Below, piece after piece: positions 44,357-56,114 of a stretch of DNA of 64,000 bases. This stretch comes from Ipomoea triloba (taxonomy: Eukaryota; Streptophyta; Magnoliopsida; Solanales; Convolvulaceae): contig NC_044930.1 in assembly GCF_003576645.1 (NCBI RefSeq), positions 18,058,959 through 18,122,958 on the forward strand. Direction: 5' to 3'. How positions within the stretch are numbered: position 1 is the stretch's first letter; each line of letters begins with the position of its first letter. A program made the translations under genes and the position numbers. The notes under the pieces are model-generated. The model saw only the letters and a list, made by a program, of their open reading frames with translations, did no database searches and was not told the origin of the DNA.

Positions 44357-47048
44357 TCATCCCAATTCTATCATTCCCAATTCTAACCTTAGTTGAGAGA
44401 ATCTATTNNNNNNNNNNNNNNNNNNNNNNNNNNNNNNNNNNNNNNNNNNNNNNNNNNNNNNNNNNNNNNNNNNNNNNNNNNNNNNNNNNNNNNNNNNNNN
44501 NNNNNNNNNNNNNNNNNNNNNNNNNNNNNNNNNNNNNNNNNNNNNNNNNNNNNNNNNNNNNNNNNNNNNNNNNNNNNNNNNNNNNNNNNNNNNNNNNNNN
44601 NNNNNNNNNNNNNNNNNNNNNNNNNNNNNNNNNNNNNNNNNNNNNNNNNNNNNNNNNNNNNNNNNNNNNNNNNNNNNNNNNNNNNNNNNNNNNNNNNNNN
44701 NNNNNNNNNNNNNNNNNNNNNNNNNNNNNNNNNNNNNNNNNNNNNNNNNNNNNNNNNNNNNNNNNNNNNNNNNNNNNNNNNNNNNNNNNNNNNNNNNNNN
44801 NNNNNNNNNNNNNNNNNNNNNNNNNNNNNNNNNNNNNNNNNNNNNNNNNNNNNNNNNNNNNNNNNNNNNNNNNNNNNNNNNNNNNNNNNNNNNNNNNNNN
44901 NNNNNNNNNNNNNNNNNNNNNNNNNNNNNNNNNNNNNNNNNNNNNNNNNNNNNNNNNNNNNNNNNNNNNNNNNTTGTATACTTTGTCAGCTCCCACGTCC
45001 TTCAAGAAACCCGGAGGTTGTTCAACGTACACCTCTTCTTCGAGAAGTCCGTTCAGAAAAGCGCTCTTGACATCCATTTGATATACCTTAAAGTCTTTGA
45101 AGGCGGCATATGCGAGAAAGATGCGTATGGCTTCGAGACGTGCCACTGGAGCGAAGGTTTCATCAAAATCTATTCCTTCCTCCTGACAATAGCCTTTGGC
45201 AACAAGTCTGGCCTTGTTCCTAACAATAACTCCATCCTCATTCATCTTGTTTCTGAAAACCCACTTTGTACCAATGACATTTTGATGATGAGGTCTTGGA
45301 ACTAGTTCCCAAACATCGTTCCGCTCAAACTGATGAAGTTCGTCTTGCATGGCTTGCACCCAATCTGGATCGCATAGAGCCTCATCGATCACCTTAGGCT
45401 CTATTTGAGATAGAAAGCAAGCAAACATGCTTTCTCTGTATGCTGATCTGGTTCGAACTCTGTCACGTACATCTCCAATCACTTGATCAGCAGGGTGACT
45501 TCTCAGCCATCCTAGGTCGGGTTGTGGCTCCTCAGTTGATACTTCCATTGAAGGTTGAGATGTGGTTTGAACATCTATGATCTGGATTGGATCAACTGAG
45601 TCAGGTGCTTTCTTCTTGGTAGATTCTTCATCATCTGAATCTGACTGGAGTTCTGCTACATCTCGAACTATCGACTGCTTGTCTTCGAGAGGTAAGTTTG
45701 ATCTCTCGATAGACTGTGGCTGATCTTCCTCAGCTGCTTCTGTTGTCTTTGATGGTTGATCTGTCGATACCATTTCATCAAAGGTAACGTGTATGGACTC
45801 TTCAACCACCAAACTCCGTTTGTTGAAGACTCTGAATGCTTTGCTTGTCGATGAGTATCCCAGAAATACTCCATCATCTGCCTTTTCTTCAAAGGTTCTT
45901 AGTTCAGCCTTCCCATTGTTGTGGATATAGCATTTGCACCCGAATGTGTGGAAGTGGCTTACATTCGGTTTTCTTCCATTCCACAACTCATATGGAGTCT
46001 TTCCAACTCCTTTTACGATCAAGGACCGATTTTGGGTATAGCACGCTGTGTTGATTGCTTCTGCCCAAAATCCTTGTGATATGTTGGCTTGTGAGAGCAT
46101 GGTCCTTGCGGCTTCTTTGAGAGTTCTATTCCTTCTTTCAGCAACCCCGTTCTGTTGAGGCGTTCGAGCAGCTGACAGTTGATGATGAATCCCGTTCTCG
46201 TTGCAGTAGCTCTCGATTACTTGATTAACGAACTCTCCTCCTTGATCTGACCGGATCTTTAGTATCGAGACATCCTTTTCAACTTGAACTTGCTTCAAGA
46301 GATTTGGCAGGGCAATTTTTGTCTCACTTTTCTTGGTTAAGAACATGGTCCATGTGAATCTTGTGTAGTCATCTACTACCACAAGAGTGTACTTCTTTCC
46401 CTTTATGCTGGGTGGATCCACTGGGCCAAATAAGTCCATGTGAAGAAGACTTAATGGTCTAGTGGATGATGTCTCGGCTTTGCTCTTGAAGGAGGATTTG
46501 ATCTGTTTGCAACGTTGACATGCCTCACAAATTTTATTCTTTCGAAACGTCACTTTGGGCAGTCCTTCCACTAGGTTCCTCTTAGTAAGCTTGTTGATAG
46601 TCTTGAAGTTCAGATGACTAAGCTTACTATGCCAATCCCAGCATAAATCTTCCTTGCTTCTTGCTAGCATACATAGGGATGGTTTTGCAGATCTCCAATC
46701 CACTATGTACATGTTTCCTTTCCTTGCTTCTTCCAAGACGACTTCGAGAGATTCCTCGCTCATAATCTGACATTTGCTTTTGGTGAAGACAACCTTGTAG
46801 CCTTTGTCACAGAACTGGCTTGTACTAAGGAGATTGAACTTGAGACCTTCAACGTAGGATACTCCCTTAATAACCAGCTCATTCTTTTGAATTTCACCAA
46901 CAGCTTTTGTGCGTCCCTTCTTCTCGTTGTCGCCAAATGTCACCAAGGGACCTTCGATAGGTTGGATGTTCTCTAGCAGTGTAAGATTTCCCGTCATATG
47001 TCTCGAACATCCACTGTCAATGAACCACACGTCCCTGGTGTCCTGCAA
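44357..47048 (-). CDS. Sirevirus pol, left copy (gap in reverse transcriptase/RNase H)
   Basis: Copia-type polyprotein. Frame begins just after the gag stop, without ATG. Aspartic protease [17 protein letters not shown]-pre-integrase [16 protein letters not shown] with CEACQRCK zinc ligands; integrase core [31 protein letters not shown] (D, D, E all present); a Sirevirus-like acidic spacer; reverse transcriptase from [20 protein letters not shown] through [20 protein letters not shown]. It then enters the N block 44408-44973, so YVDD and most of RNase H are missing. After the gap the last codons FSQLRLELG lead to TGA at 44359-44357. No stop is visible outside the gap, so this copy may be coding-competent. 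Confidence 0.88.
44408..44973. other. Assembly gap in pol, left copy
   Basis: 566 N. By comparison with the right copy (minus its solo LTR) roughly 1 kb of reverse transcriptase/RNase H should lie here, so the N count understates the gap. Confidence 0.9.
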
Positions 47049-47053
47049 GGCAA

Positions 47054-49375
47054 TTAAGCAAGTTTAGGTACCCAAACTTTGGGTCCTGGTGGGTTAGTGA
47101 GTTTAGGCATCCATTTATACCTTATGCCCATTATTCCAGGCCTAGGCGCAATGTAGCCATTGTACGTTTGATAATCATAAGGAATGCTAGCAAATGTTTT
47201 AGGCCTCTTTGGTGCATAAATCAACTTAGGTATAGACTTTTCGATCGGCTTATGCACCATGCCTTTCATACGCTGTTTGGTCATGTGAAATTGCTGAAAG
47301 TGAGTTTTCTTCCAGAAATTGTGATTCGATGACCAATTCTCACTAGATGGATAGAGTCTGCCTTTCTCCATCCGTGAGTTCCTAACTATGTGGATCTCAG
47401 ACCTTTCATATTTGCCTTGAGGCGCATTATATGGAATGTAGCTCTTTTTGTACTTGGAATGGCCATGCGAGAGATAGCAAGGTGATCTCTCGATATTGTT
47501 TACCCGGCCATTCTTCGTAGCTTTCCTATACTTTCCATTTCTGGTGTATAGGGACGGTTTATCTTTCCTATACTTTCCATTTCTGGTGTATAGGGACGGT
47601 TTATAAATAGCTACCCTGGTCTTTTCTGTTGGTAGGGACGGTTTATAAATAGCTACCCTGGTCTTTTCTGTTGGTACTTTATGACCTTTATTTGGTTTGG
47701 GTTGAGATCCTCCATTTCTTGAAGTTCCCAAACCGTTGGTCTGTTTATTTCTCGAGAGATGGTCTCGATGGAACCCTAGACCGGTTCTATCACTTGTAGG
47801 CCTGTGATCATTCACCATTTTCTCCATAGCTTTGGAGGAATTAGAGTATGATGCTATAACCTTTCTAAGATCATTTTCTGTGATCTCTCGAGTTTTGCAC
47901 TCTTCAGTCAGTTGGATTATTTTAGCTTCTAACTCACTTACTTTGAGAGTTAGCTCTGAATTCTCTTTCGAGATGTTCTTAAGCATATCTCTTTCAGCAG
48001 TTAGCTTGCTGTTTTCTTCCCTGATTTTGGCATGAGTGCTATTAGCGACTGCGAGATCCCTTTTAAATGTTTCAAGCATCTCAAAGGGATCTTCATCGCT
48101 TCTGAAAGAAGAACAACGAGAGGTAGAAGTAGAGCAGCGAGATGTGGAAGTAGAGGTTACCTCATTGTCAATGGCCATTAGGCATTGATTTTCTTCTTCC
48201 TCGGTGTATAAGCATATGAGCCCCCTCTCATCCTCTGAGCTGCTGCTGCTTTCACTGGAGCTCGACGTCTCGAACTCCTCGATTGTTCTCTCGAGTTCCT
48301 CAGCAACAAGCGCCTTTCTGCGCAGATGTTTCTTTGTATCTCCCTTGAAGCCACTTTGTGCTGGCTTCTCTTTAGGTTCCTCCTTTCTCCTGGAGTTCCT
48401 ACCTTCTAGGCCTTGATACTTGCTTACCTTAGGGTAAGGACAGTCAGCCTTGAAGTGCCCCGGTCTCCTGCAGTTGTAGCATAGACCTTGATCTTCTTCC
48501 TCCATTCCTCTGGATGTGTATTTCTCATTTTTCCTTCTTGAGGAGGAAGGTGAACTTGTATTGCTTTCCGGTGTCTTCTTCATGAACTTCCTGAATTTTC
48601 TTATGAAGAAAGCAAACTGTTCGTCAGATAAAAAATCAGTGGGATTAGAATCTGACCTTGAGGAGGTGGTTGGTTGGTCCGCAACCAGTGCCACATTCCG
48701 TCTGTCCACCACATCCTCATCTCTCGGAAACATCTCAAATTCGAAGGCTTTGAGATCTCTGAATAGTTGGTCGGTTTTGGTGTTCTTCAAATCCCTGTGA
48801 TCACGCATTGTGATCACCTTCATTTCCCACTCCTTGGTAAGGCCTCGTAAGACCTTCAGGTTTAGCTCTTTTTGTGGAATCTCTTTCTCGAGATCGCTGA
48901 TCTCTAATGATAGCTTCATGAAACGAGATTCCATGCTGTCGATGCTTTCTCCTGGCTTCATCTTGAAGTCCTCGAACTTCTTCATGGCCACGGTGAGCTT
49001 GTTCTCCTTCTCCTGTTCGTCACCTTCACCAATTAACATCAAAGTATCCCATACCTCTTTCGCCGTTTTGCACTTTCTTACTTTTGGAAAGATGGTTTCG
49101 TCTATAGCTCTGAAGAGAATATCCTTGGCAATGTTGTCCAAGTTGTTTCTCTTCCTATCATCACTTGTCCATTCTTCCCTAGGTTTGGGGACATACTTTG
49201 GTGTATCCCTGGTTTGCTCAGCAGTCGTGTTTACCATCATGATCTTGACTGGTCCAGATGTTATAACTTCGGCCATCTCATCATGGAGGGCTGATAGATA
49301 CGCAAGCATGCGTGTTTTCCAGTCATCGAACCTGCTAAGATCAAAGAGAAGATGTCTCGACAACATGCTGTCCAT
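47054..49375 (-). CDS. Sirevirus gag, left copy (773 residues), intact
   Basis: Structural protein of the particle. Starts [20 protein letters not shown]; a UBN2-type capsid region (about 60-215) includes [20 protein letters not shown] and [22 protein letters not shown] zinc knuckle [14 protein letters not shown] near residue 297. Then a Sirevirus-type extension of some 460 residues: Ser/Glu-rich tract, coiled coil ([18 protein letters not shown]), and a Lys/Tyr-rich basic tail ([16 protein letters not shown] repeats) ending [14 protein letters not shown]. The [11 protein letters not shown] and [12 protein letters not shown] duplications (47521-47680) have an exact 42-bp lag and may be assembly-made. 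Gag stop and the start of the pol frame lie within about 15 nt in different frames. Confidence 0.9.
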   Translation of the reverse strand: MDSMLSRHLLFDLSRFDDWKTRMLAYLSALHDEMAEVITSGPVKIMMVNTTAEQTRDTPKYVPKPREEWTSDDRKRNNLDNIAKDILFRAIDETIFPKVRKCKTAKEVWDTLMLIGEGDEQEKENKLTVAMKKFEDFKMKPGESIDSMESRFMKLSLEISDLEKEIPQKELNLKVLRGLTKEWEMKVITMRDHRDLKNTKTDQLFRDLKAFEFEMFPRDEDVVDRRNVALVADQPTTSSRSDSNPTDFLSDEQFAFFIRKFRKFMKKTPESNTSSPSSSRRKNEKYTSRGMEEEDQGLCYNCRRPGHFKADCPYPKVSKYQGLEGRNSRRKEEPKEKPAQSGFKGDTKKHLRRKALVAEELERTIEEFETSSSSESSSSSEDERGLICLYTEEEENQCLMAIDNEVTSTSTSRCSTSTSRCSSFRSDEDPFEMLETFKRDLAVANSTHAKIREENSKLTAERDMLKNISKENSELTLKVSELEAKIIQLTEECKTREITENDLRKVIASYSNSSKAMEKMVNDHRPTSDRTGLGFHRDHLSRNKQTNGLGTSRNGGSQPKPNKGHKVPTEKTRVAIYKPSLPTEKTRVAIYKPSLYTRNGKYRKDKPSLYTRNGKYRKATKNGRVNNIERSPCYLSHGHSKYKKSYIPYNAPQGKYERSEIHIVRNSRMEKGRLYPSSENWSSNHNFWKKTHFQQFHMTKQRMKGMVHKPIEKSIPKLIYAPKRPKTFASIPYDYQTYNGYIAPRPGIMGIRYKWMPKLTNPPGPKVWVPKLA

Positions 49376-49476
49376 TTTTAAAAGTTTATCTCGTGCCTTG
49401 AAAATATTTTCAGAAGATTTTTCAAGGAAGGATCTCTAGGCAATATAAACAACGGTTTATATCGATCAGAGAACTT

Positions 49477-49488
49477 GCTCTGATACCA
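49477..49488 (-). other. Primer-binding site, tRNA-iMet (left internal region)
   Basis: Minus strand TGGTATCAGAGC, two bases after the middle LTR; complementary to the 3' end of initiator Met-tRNA as in most plant Copia elements. Confidence 0.9.
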
Positions 49489-49490
49489 AT

Positions 49491-51024
49491 TGTTGGTCCC
49501 AAGGGGATGGGGTACAAGTCTAGAGGGGGGGGTGAATAGACTTGTATAAGATTTTGCAAATCTTTTCAACCTCTCGTGTGTATTGAACTTAGGATGTTTA
49601 GGTTTGATACCTCACGAGGTGAAGACAAAGTTTTATGCGCAGCGGAAATGTTATCCCCTTTTAGTTAGCACGAGTTTAAGTTAGTTCGAGAAGTGCGTTT
49701 ATATGCAGTGCAATCGAGAGGTTAGCGAGAGATAAAAGCAGTAAGTAAATGCAAGAGAGATTTTTAAGTGGTTCGGCCAACCCGCCTACGTCCACTCTTC
49801 TTCCAGAAACTCCTTGGAAGGATTGCACTAAAAACTTACCTTTTTAGTACAATATCGAGCGCTTGAGCTTTGATCACGAAGCCCGCCTCAAGCCTCAGGT
49901 TTTTCGCCCCGCTTCTTGTTACTCCACCTCTCGAGCACTTGACCTTTGATCACCAAGCCCGCGTCAAGCCTCAGGATCTTCACAAGACAGCTCCCAGGTT
50001 ACTCCGCCTCTCCAAGGTCTTTCTCCCCGCTTCCAGCTACTCCACCTCTCGAGCACTTGACCTTTGATCACCAAGCCCGCGTCAAGCCTCAGGTTTCTTT
50101 CACTCGGACAGCTGCCAGGTTACTCCACCTCTCTTGCTTAATCCAAAGCAAGGTGTTTTTGGTTGTCACAGTTGAATGTAACAGGCTCCAATCTGACCAC
50201 AAGCTATCGTTGAATCAACTTCGATGTAGAACAGCTTCGGTCACCTTCTAGATGTATAACAGTTTAAGCTTTGTAACTCTCTTAAACACTAAGATGTGTT
50301 TTCTCGCTGTTTTGAATATCAGGATGATATTCCAAATTTAGCACTTGCACTTGAACGTTTTAGACAGACACTTCTTAAGAATTTCGAACCTCTTTTCTTT
50401 TTAACTCCTTTTTCTCTCTTTTCCCCTTTTTTCTTCCCCTTTTTTCTTCTGTGTCTTTACGTCCTTATATATGAGAGTAGAGGAATAATTCCGTTGGAGG
50501 GAAAATTATTCCGTTTGAAATTTGTCTCCCATGCTGATCATGGGTCTTGCATATTTTCAGCATATTTCATGGAGTGGTGATCTTGTAACTTGAACCTCTT
50601 TGTCTTGTAGTGAATATTCCATAGTTCACTTTCTTGAGTCCATGCTCCACTTTCGTCTTTTGGTAAAAGTTACTCTTTTTATATTCCCATTATTCCTTGT
50701 TTGTAGGGAATCAGATCACTTCAGCATTGGTGCACCTTTTGACCGTTTGTGGTGGAAATCTGACGTGTCATCCATTTCCGCCCATTTTGAAATCTTCACG
50801 TTCGGCACCTCTTCATTATTCCATCTCCATGATATTCTTCTTCTCCAAACTTTAAGTATGACCGTCATTCAGCTTTGTTGGAGAATTGTTAGTGTATCGA
50901 GACCAAGGTTGATATCTTGATCGCTTGATATCTCGTACTCAAATATCGAGAGGTCTATCTCTCGAACTCTGTTTATGTCTCGAACTAGATAGCTGTATCG
51001 AGAGGTCCTACCTCTCGAACTCTG
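49491..51024 (-). repeat. Sirevirus LTR B (middle LTR), truncated by gap
   Basis: Starts TGTTGGTCCC on the plus strand. TATA box on minus near 50478-50466. Differs from LTRs A and C at many sites where A and C agree (for example gcgtttatatgcag, ttgacctttgatcacc, gatatcttgatcgcttgat). The remaining part, about 240-280 bp by comparison with LTR A, falls in the N block. Confidence 0.88.
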
Positions 51025-51212
51025 NNNNNNNNNNNNNNNNNNNNNNNNNNNNNNNNNNNNNNNNNNNNNNNNNNNNNNNNNNNNNNNNNNNNNNNNNNNN
51101 NNNNNNNNNNNNNNNNNNNNNNNNNNNNNNNNNNNNNNNNNNNNNNNNNNNNNNNNNNNNNNNNNNNNNNNNNNNNNNNNNNNNNNNNNNNNNNNNNNNN
51201 NNNNNNNNNNNN
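51025..51212. other. Assembly gap at LTR B / env-like 3' end
   Basis: 188 N replacing the end of LTR B, the polypurine tract and the last part of the right env-like ORF (together about 0.7-0.9 kb in the left copy). Confidence 0.9.
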
Positions 51213-54200
51213 GGTCCAGCTGGTTCACTTGCTGCCCTTTTCTTGCTGCTGGTTGATGTCCTTCCCTGAGTATTTGTCCCCTTCCCTTTATTTTCCCCCT
51301 TGTTGGCATCATCAGCACGGGAAAGGAGGATGGACATACCTTCGAAGATTGCTTGAAGTTGGGCAGGCACTTGGTTCGACAGGTCATCGAGTATGGCCTT
51401 CATCACATCCTGTCGAAGTTCACTGGAATGTTGGTGGGCTCGAAGCTCTGCTCGTAATTCAGCGAGTTCAGCCTTCACGCTTGCAGCCTCTGCTCGAGCT
51501 AGAGCAGCCTCATCTGCCGCTTTCTATGCTGCAGTCTCAGCCCATACTGCTTGTTCGAGTAGTTCTTCATGATTGGCCTGAGACTTGCTTGTGCCAGCCA
51601 CAGGTAGTGCAGCGTTTCGAACAATGGCCAGTACGCGCTCAAGTTTAACAATCTTCTGAGTTTGATCAGCCATAAATTGACGCACCTCGCCAACGAACTC
51701 ATGCTCGGCCTGTTGATCATAGTCAGAAGAAGAATGAGAAGAGGATCGAGATGTACTTTTTGTCGGAGGGGACTTGGGTGCTTCCAGATTTCCACCCATG
51801 ACTTGCAGTTGCGAGTCCACCTCTCGATTAAGTCCACCCATGACTTGCAGTTGCGAGTCCACCTCTCGATTAAGTGTCTGAGGAGCCACAAGTTGCGAGT
51901 CCACCTCTCGATTAAGTGTCTGAGGAGCCACAAGGACACCGGGTTCAGAGCTTGAAGGTAGCTCCATGTCAGGCACTTCCCGGTTTCCACCTGAGGGATG
52001 GATCACTTCTTGCTCTTCACCTCTCGAACCTGGAGCCTCAGCTTCAGCAACTGTGGAGATTGGATCAGCCGGGGAGGGTTCTTCGGTATTGGACGCTTCC
52101 CGGTTTCCATCCAATAGAAGTTCCCCCTCAGCGTCACTTCTCGAATCAGTGCTAAGAACTTGGTCGTCTGCTGGTGAGGTTGGAGACGAGGTGTCGACAG
52201 GTGCTTCCTGGTTTCCACCTTCGATGGTCGCATCGTCCTCCTCAGTACTCCTCGAACCAGTAGGACTTGGGGCAATCTGCTCTAAGTACTCATTGGACTG
52301 CATTTCGGTCTGCTCCGATGAGTCTGGAATGATAATTATTTCAGGAGCAGTAGGAAAACCCGGCAGTGTGAGCAACGGAACTACACCCTCTCGAACTATC
52401 TGAGCTTCATCGTTGTCAATCGAGGGTGTGGACGTAGGTGGTGGCAAAAGAAGAACAGTGTTGGGAGCCACCTCAAGTGCTTCAGAGGTCTCGGAGTCAC
52501 CTCTCGAAGCTGCTACCTGTTCGTCCAGAGCAGAGTTACTGACTTGGGACAGTGGGATTGCGGCTGTTGCAATTGAAGTTTCAGTATCATCTCGAGCAAC
52601 CCCAGAGGTCTCTCCTGGACCTCTCGTATGTTCTACAGTCTGTCCCAAGGACATAGCAGTGGCGAGCCTGATATCTTCTCGAAATTGGGCATCAAGTTCT
52701 GGATCCTCCTCAGGCTCAACCTCGGTTTCTTCAGCTATGCCTTTACCCTTATCAGTTCTTCCACTGTTCAGCTTCATCACTCGTGTTTCGTGGGCAAGAT
52801 CCATCAGTTGTTGAGCTGGGATCTCAGAGATATCCAACCACTGGAGTGCAAACTGCTCTTCTGCCTCCATTTCAGCTGCTTGACTCATTAGTTGAGTGAA
52901 AGGACTGGTTCTCCAATTGATCCACCTGATCACCCTGGAGAAGTCATCAAGAGTGGGTGCTTCCACTGCCAACTGAGTAGAAANTGTTTCGTGGGCAAGA
53001 TCCATCAGTTGTTGAGCTGGGATCTCAGAGATATCCAACCACTGGAGTGCAAACTGCTCTTCTGCCTCCATTTCAGCTGCTTGACTCATTAGTTGAGTGA
53101 AAGGACTGGTTCTCCAATTGATCCACCTGATCACCCTGGAGAAGTCATCAAGAGTGGGTGCTTCCACTGCCAACTGAGTAGAAACTTCTTCATATAAATC
53201 ATCCCGCCCATCATAGATGATTTCAGTGGCAGAGATTGCTTCGTCTATCTGTGCTGTGATCTCTCGACTATGCTCCAAGAGATCATCTCCCACTCTGACT
53301 GTGCAGTCTATCTCTCGAACCATCTCTCGTGGTTCTTCTGCACCCCCTTGTACTGGATCACTGATCCCAGTACCTTCAACTTCTCGAGTCTCCTCTCGAG
53401 GTTCAAACACAGATTGACCAGTACCCTCAGCATCATTATCAACATGAAAATCATCACAGAAATCTCTTGACAGAGACCTGGTAGGGGGCACTCTCTCAAC
53501 CTCAGTGGCCAGTGTAGCCTGAGGTTCCCCCTGGGCTTGTGCCCTGTCCTCGAAGGGTACTTGTATAACTGACGGTGCCACTTCTCGAATCTGGGTGACA
53601 GCAGCAANGTCTCCTCTCGAGGTTCAAACACAGATTTACCAGTACCCTCAGCATCATTATCAACATGAAGATCATCACAGAAATCTCTTGACAGAGACCT
53701 AGTAGGGGGCACTCTCTCAACCTCAGTGGCCAGTGTAGCCTGAGGTTCCCCCTGGGCTTGTGCCCTGTCCTCGAAGGGTACTTGTATAACTGACGGTGCC
53801 ATTTCTCGAATGTGGGTGACAGCAGCAAATTTGGCCCTCTTGGCCCTTAACGCAACTTTCTTGACCAGAGTGTCCAAAGGCTCATCATCAGAGTCCTTTT
53901 CCTTGGTTGGGGCTTTCCTTTTGCCCCTTCCTTTTGGCTGTGAGGGAGAAGGTGCAGCCTNCTGTCCTCGAAGGGTACTTGTATAACTGACGGTGCCACT
54001 TCTTGATTGTGGGTGACAGCAGCAAATTTGGCCCTCTTGGCCCTTAACGCAACTTTCTTGACCAGAGTGTCCAAAGGCTCATCATCAGAGTCCTTTTCCT
54101 TGGTTGGGGCTTTCCTTTTGCCCCTTCCTTTTGGCTGTGAGGGAGAAGGTGCAGCCTTAACACCTTTAGCCTTGGGGACTTGAGATTTCGTCCTACCCAT

Positions 54201-54546
54201 ATAGGTATTCCGATGAATCTCTCGCCCTTCCCTCAGTTCAAAGCCCTTCAAGCTTAAGAGAAATTGAACAACAAAGCCGAAACCAACCTTTTTACTGATC
54301 GTCAGGTTGATGTTGGAGACTGAGCTTTGCACCTGCTGTTGAAGAAAGTTGAAGATAATGTGTGCCCAGTCCAGTTTGTTGTCATTCCAAATGGCATGGA
54401 GGATTTTGAGGAGGTCCAGATTAACCTCGTCGGTTCCAGACACCTTGCTGAGCACGAACTTCATGATTAGGTCGGCAGCGAGAGCAAATCTCTTCTTTAG
54501 GTGGAACTTGCGGAGGGCAGAGGATGCTCTGGGTGGTGCAGTCGCT
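51213..54546 (-). pseudogene. Sirevirus env-like ORF, right copy, fragmented
   Basis: Clearly homologous to 39279-42776: from the N-terminal domain part (LDWAHIIFNFLQQQV near 54370-54330) through the acidic region (GNREASNTEEPSPADP) to the coiled coil (AVWAETAA near 51545-51525, ELAELRAELR 51470-51430). Breaks: single-N joins at 52984, 53608 and 53961, each with 130-220 bp repeated on both sides; a 42-bp-lag repeat at 51791-51930; and a TAG (cta at 51525-51527) inside the coiled coil. The N-terminus lies in the gap 54547-55175. Much of the damage may be assembly rather than mutation. Confidence 0.8.
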
Positions 54547-55175
54547 NNNNNNNNNNNNNNNNNNNNNNNNNNNNNNNNNNNNNNNNNNNNNNNNNNNNNN
54601 NNNNNNNNNNNNNNNNNNNNNNNNNNNNNNNNNNNNNNNNNNNNNNNNNNNNNNNNNNNNNNNNNNNNNNNNNNNNNNNNNNNNNNNNNNNNNNNNNNNN
54701 NNNNNNNNNNNNNNNNNNNNNNNNNNNNNNNNNNNNNNNNNNNNNNNNNNNNNNNNNNNNNNNNNNNNNNNNNNNNNNNNNNNNNNNNNNNNNNNNNNNN
54801 NNNNNNNNNNNNNNNNNNNNNNNNNNNNNNNNNNNNNNNNNNNNNNNNNNNNNNNNNNNNNNNNNNNNNNNNNNNNNNNNNNNNNNNNNNNNNNNNNNNN
54901 NNNNNNNNNNNNNNNNNNNNNNNNNNNNNNNNNNNNNNNNNNNNNNNNNNNNNNNNNNNNNNNNNNNNNNNNNNNNNNNNNNNNNNNNNNNNNNNNNNNN
55001 NNNNNNNNNNNNNNNNNNNNNNNNNNNNNNNNNNNNNNNNNNNNNNNNNNNNNNNNNNNNNNNNNNNNNNNNNNNNNNNNNNNNNNNNNNNNNNNNNNNN
55101 NNNNNNNNNNNNNNNNNNNNNNNNNNNNNNNNNNNNNNNNNNNNNNNNNNNNNNNNNNNNNNNNNNNNNNNNNNN
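54547..55175. other. Assembly gap, env-like N-terminus of right copy
   Basis: 629 N, close to the amount of sequence expected from the left copy (about 42360 to 43130). Confidence 0.9.
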
Positions 55176-55742
55176 CAATAACCGAAGACCACGTTGCTAA
55201 CATTAATGCCCAACATTAGCCAATCCACATATATCCGTTGAGCTCATTTGTTTTACCTCTCGAAGGTAAACTATCGACTTTGCTAGTTTAAGGATCTTCC
55301 CTTTGAGTGATTGATCCTTAAACCTCCTTATTCCTCCATCTAAGCACTCCTGTGGTTAAGGATCTTCCCCCTGAGTGATTGATCCCTAACCCTCCTTATT
55401 CCTTCATTTAGAGGTACGTAGATAGTCAGTTTGATATCTTTTGAAGTGATCTCTCGAACTACCCTTTTTCGAGACATAACGCAAACAGGCAAACTGAACA
55501 TGTACCTCTCGAACTACCTTTCGAACACAGATTGCGATATGGAGACACGGCTGATTCATCAAAAGAAGATATCACTTGGAACATTTCCTTAAGTTCATTT
55601 AGCGATTATCGAAAGCATTACAAATAAATCAGTATCCTAATAGATTCCATAGAAACTTTTGTTTGGCCTTGGTCAGCCTAATAGGAATCTATCGTTAGAG
55701 CAGGAACTAGCCATCTAAAGTCCTATTTTTCTAATAACAGAA
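55176..55742 (-). other. Spacer between small ORF and env-like ORF, right copy
   Basis: Homologous to 43130-43680. Contains the duplicated ttaaggatcttcc block at 55288 and 55356 and TCTCGA motifs. No ORF. Confidence 0.6.
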
Positions 55743-56114
55743 CTAGGGGTGGCTACTCCCTTTCTTGTTCTTCTCTCCGTTGCTGCCTTCCTCACAGGCT
55801 TCATCTCCCTTTCCCTTGGTTCTCCATTTGGTTGAGGGAGGTCCTTTTCCAGAATGTGCAGCGGTAGGAGTCCCACTTATACGGGACTCTTCTCCTGACT
55901 CTAGTATCCCATCGTTGTGGATCTCCTCGTATTTGGGGATCCATTCACCTTGGATGGGAATAGGATGCTGGCTTGGATTATCAGGAAGCTCCGCAATCTG
56001 TTCACCCTTCGTTGATTCTAGATAGTTCTCTCCTTGAAAGTCTTTGGACTTCGTTGCTGATTTTCTCCCTCTATACCAGAATGGTACATCGTCTTTTCCT
56101 TTCTTCTTCTCCAT
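55743..56114 (-). CDS. Small Sirevirus ORF between pol and env-like, right copy, 123 residues
   Basis: Starts MEKKKGKDDVPFWYRGRKSA and is hydrophilic throughout (IPIQGEWIPKYEEIHNDG, then a Gly/Lys/Glu-rich end). No known domain recognised. Its frame is shared with 43660-44159 apart from one indel at the start of that copy. It lies about 200 bp after the pol stop. It may be an independent accessory protein, a first exon of env-like, or a chance ORF; conservation of coding against neutral change has to be measured. Confidence 0.5.
   Translation of the reverse strand: MEKKKGKDDVPFWYRGRKSATKSKDFQGENYLESTKGEQIAELPDNPSQHPIPIQGEWIPKYEEIHNDGILESGEESRISGTPTAAHSGKGPPSTKWRTKGKGDEACEEGSNGEKNKKGSSHP

Noticed and set aside
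48810..49439. 209-codon plus-strand ORF (and its twin at 61078-61749)
   Set aside because: Antisense of the Sirevirus gag; duplicated only because gag is duplicated.
54349..55228. Several long ORFs on both strands across 54547-55175
   Set aside because: They consist mainly of N; only the minus-strand env-like frame has real sequence support.
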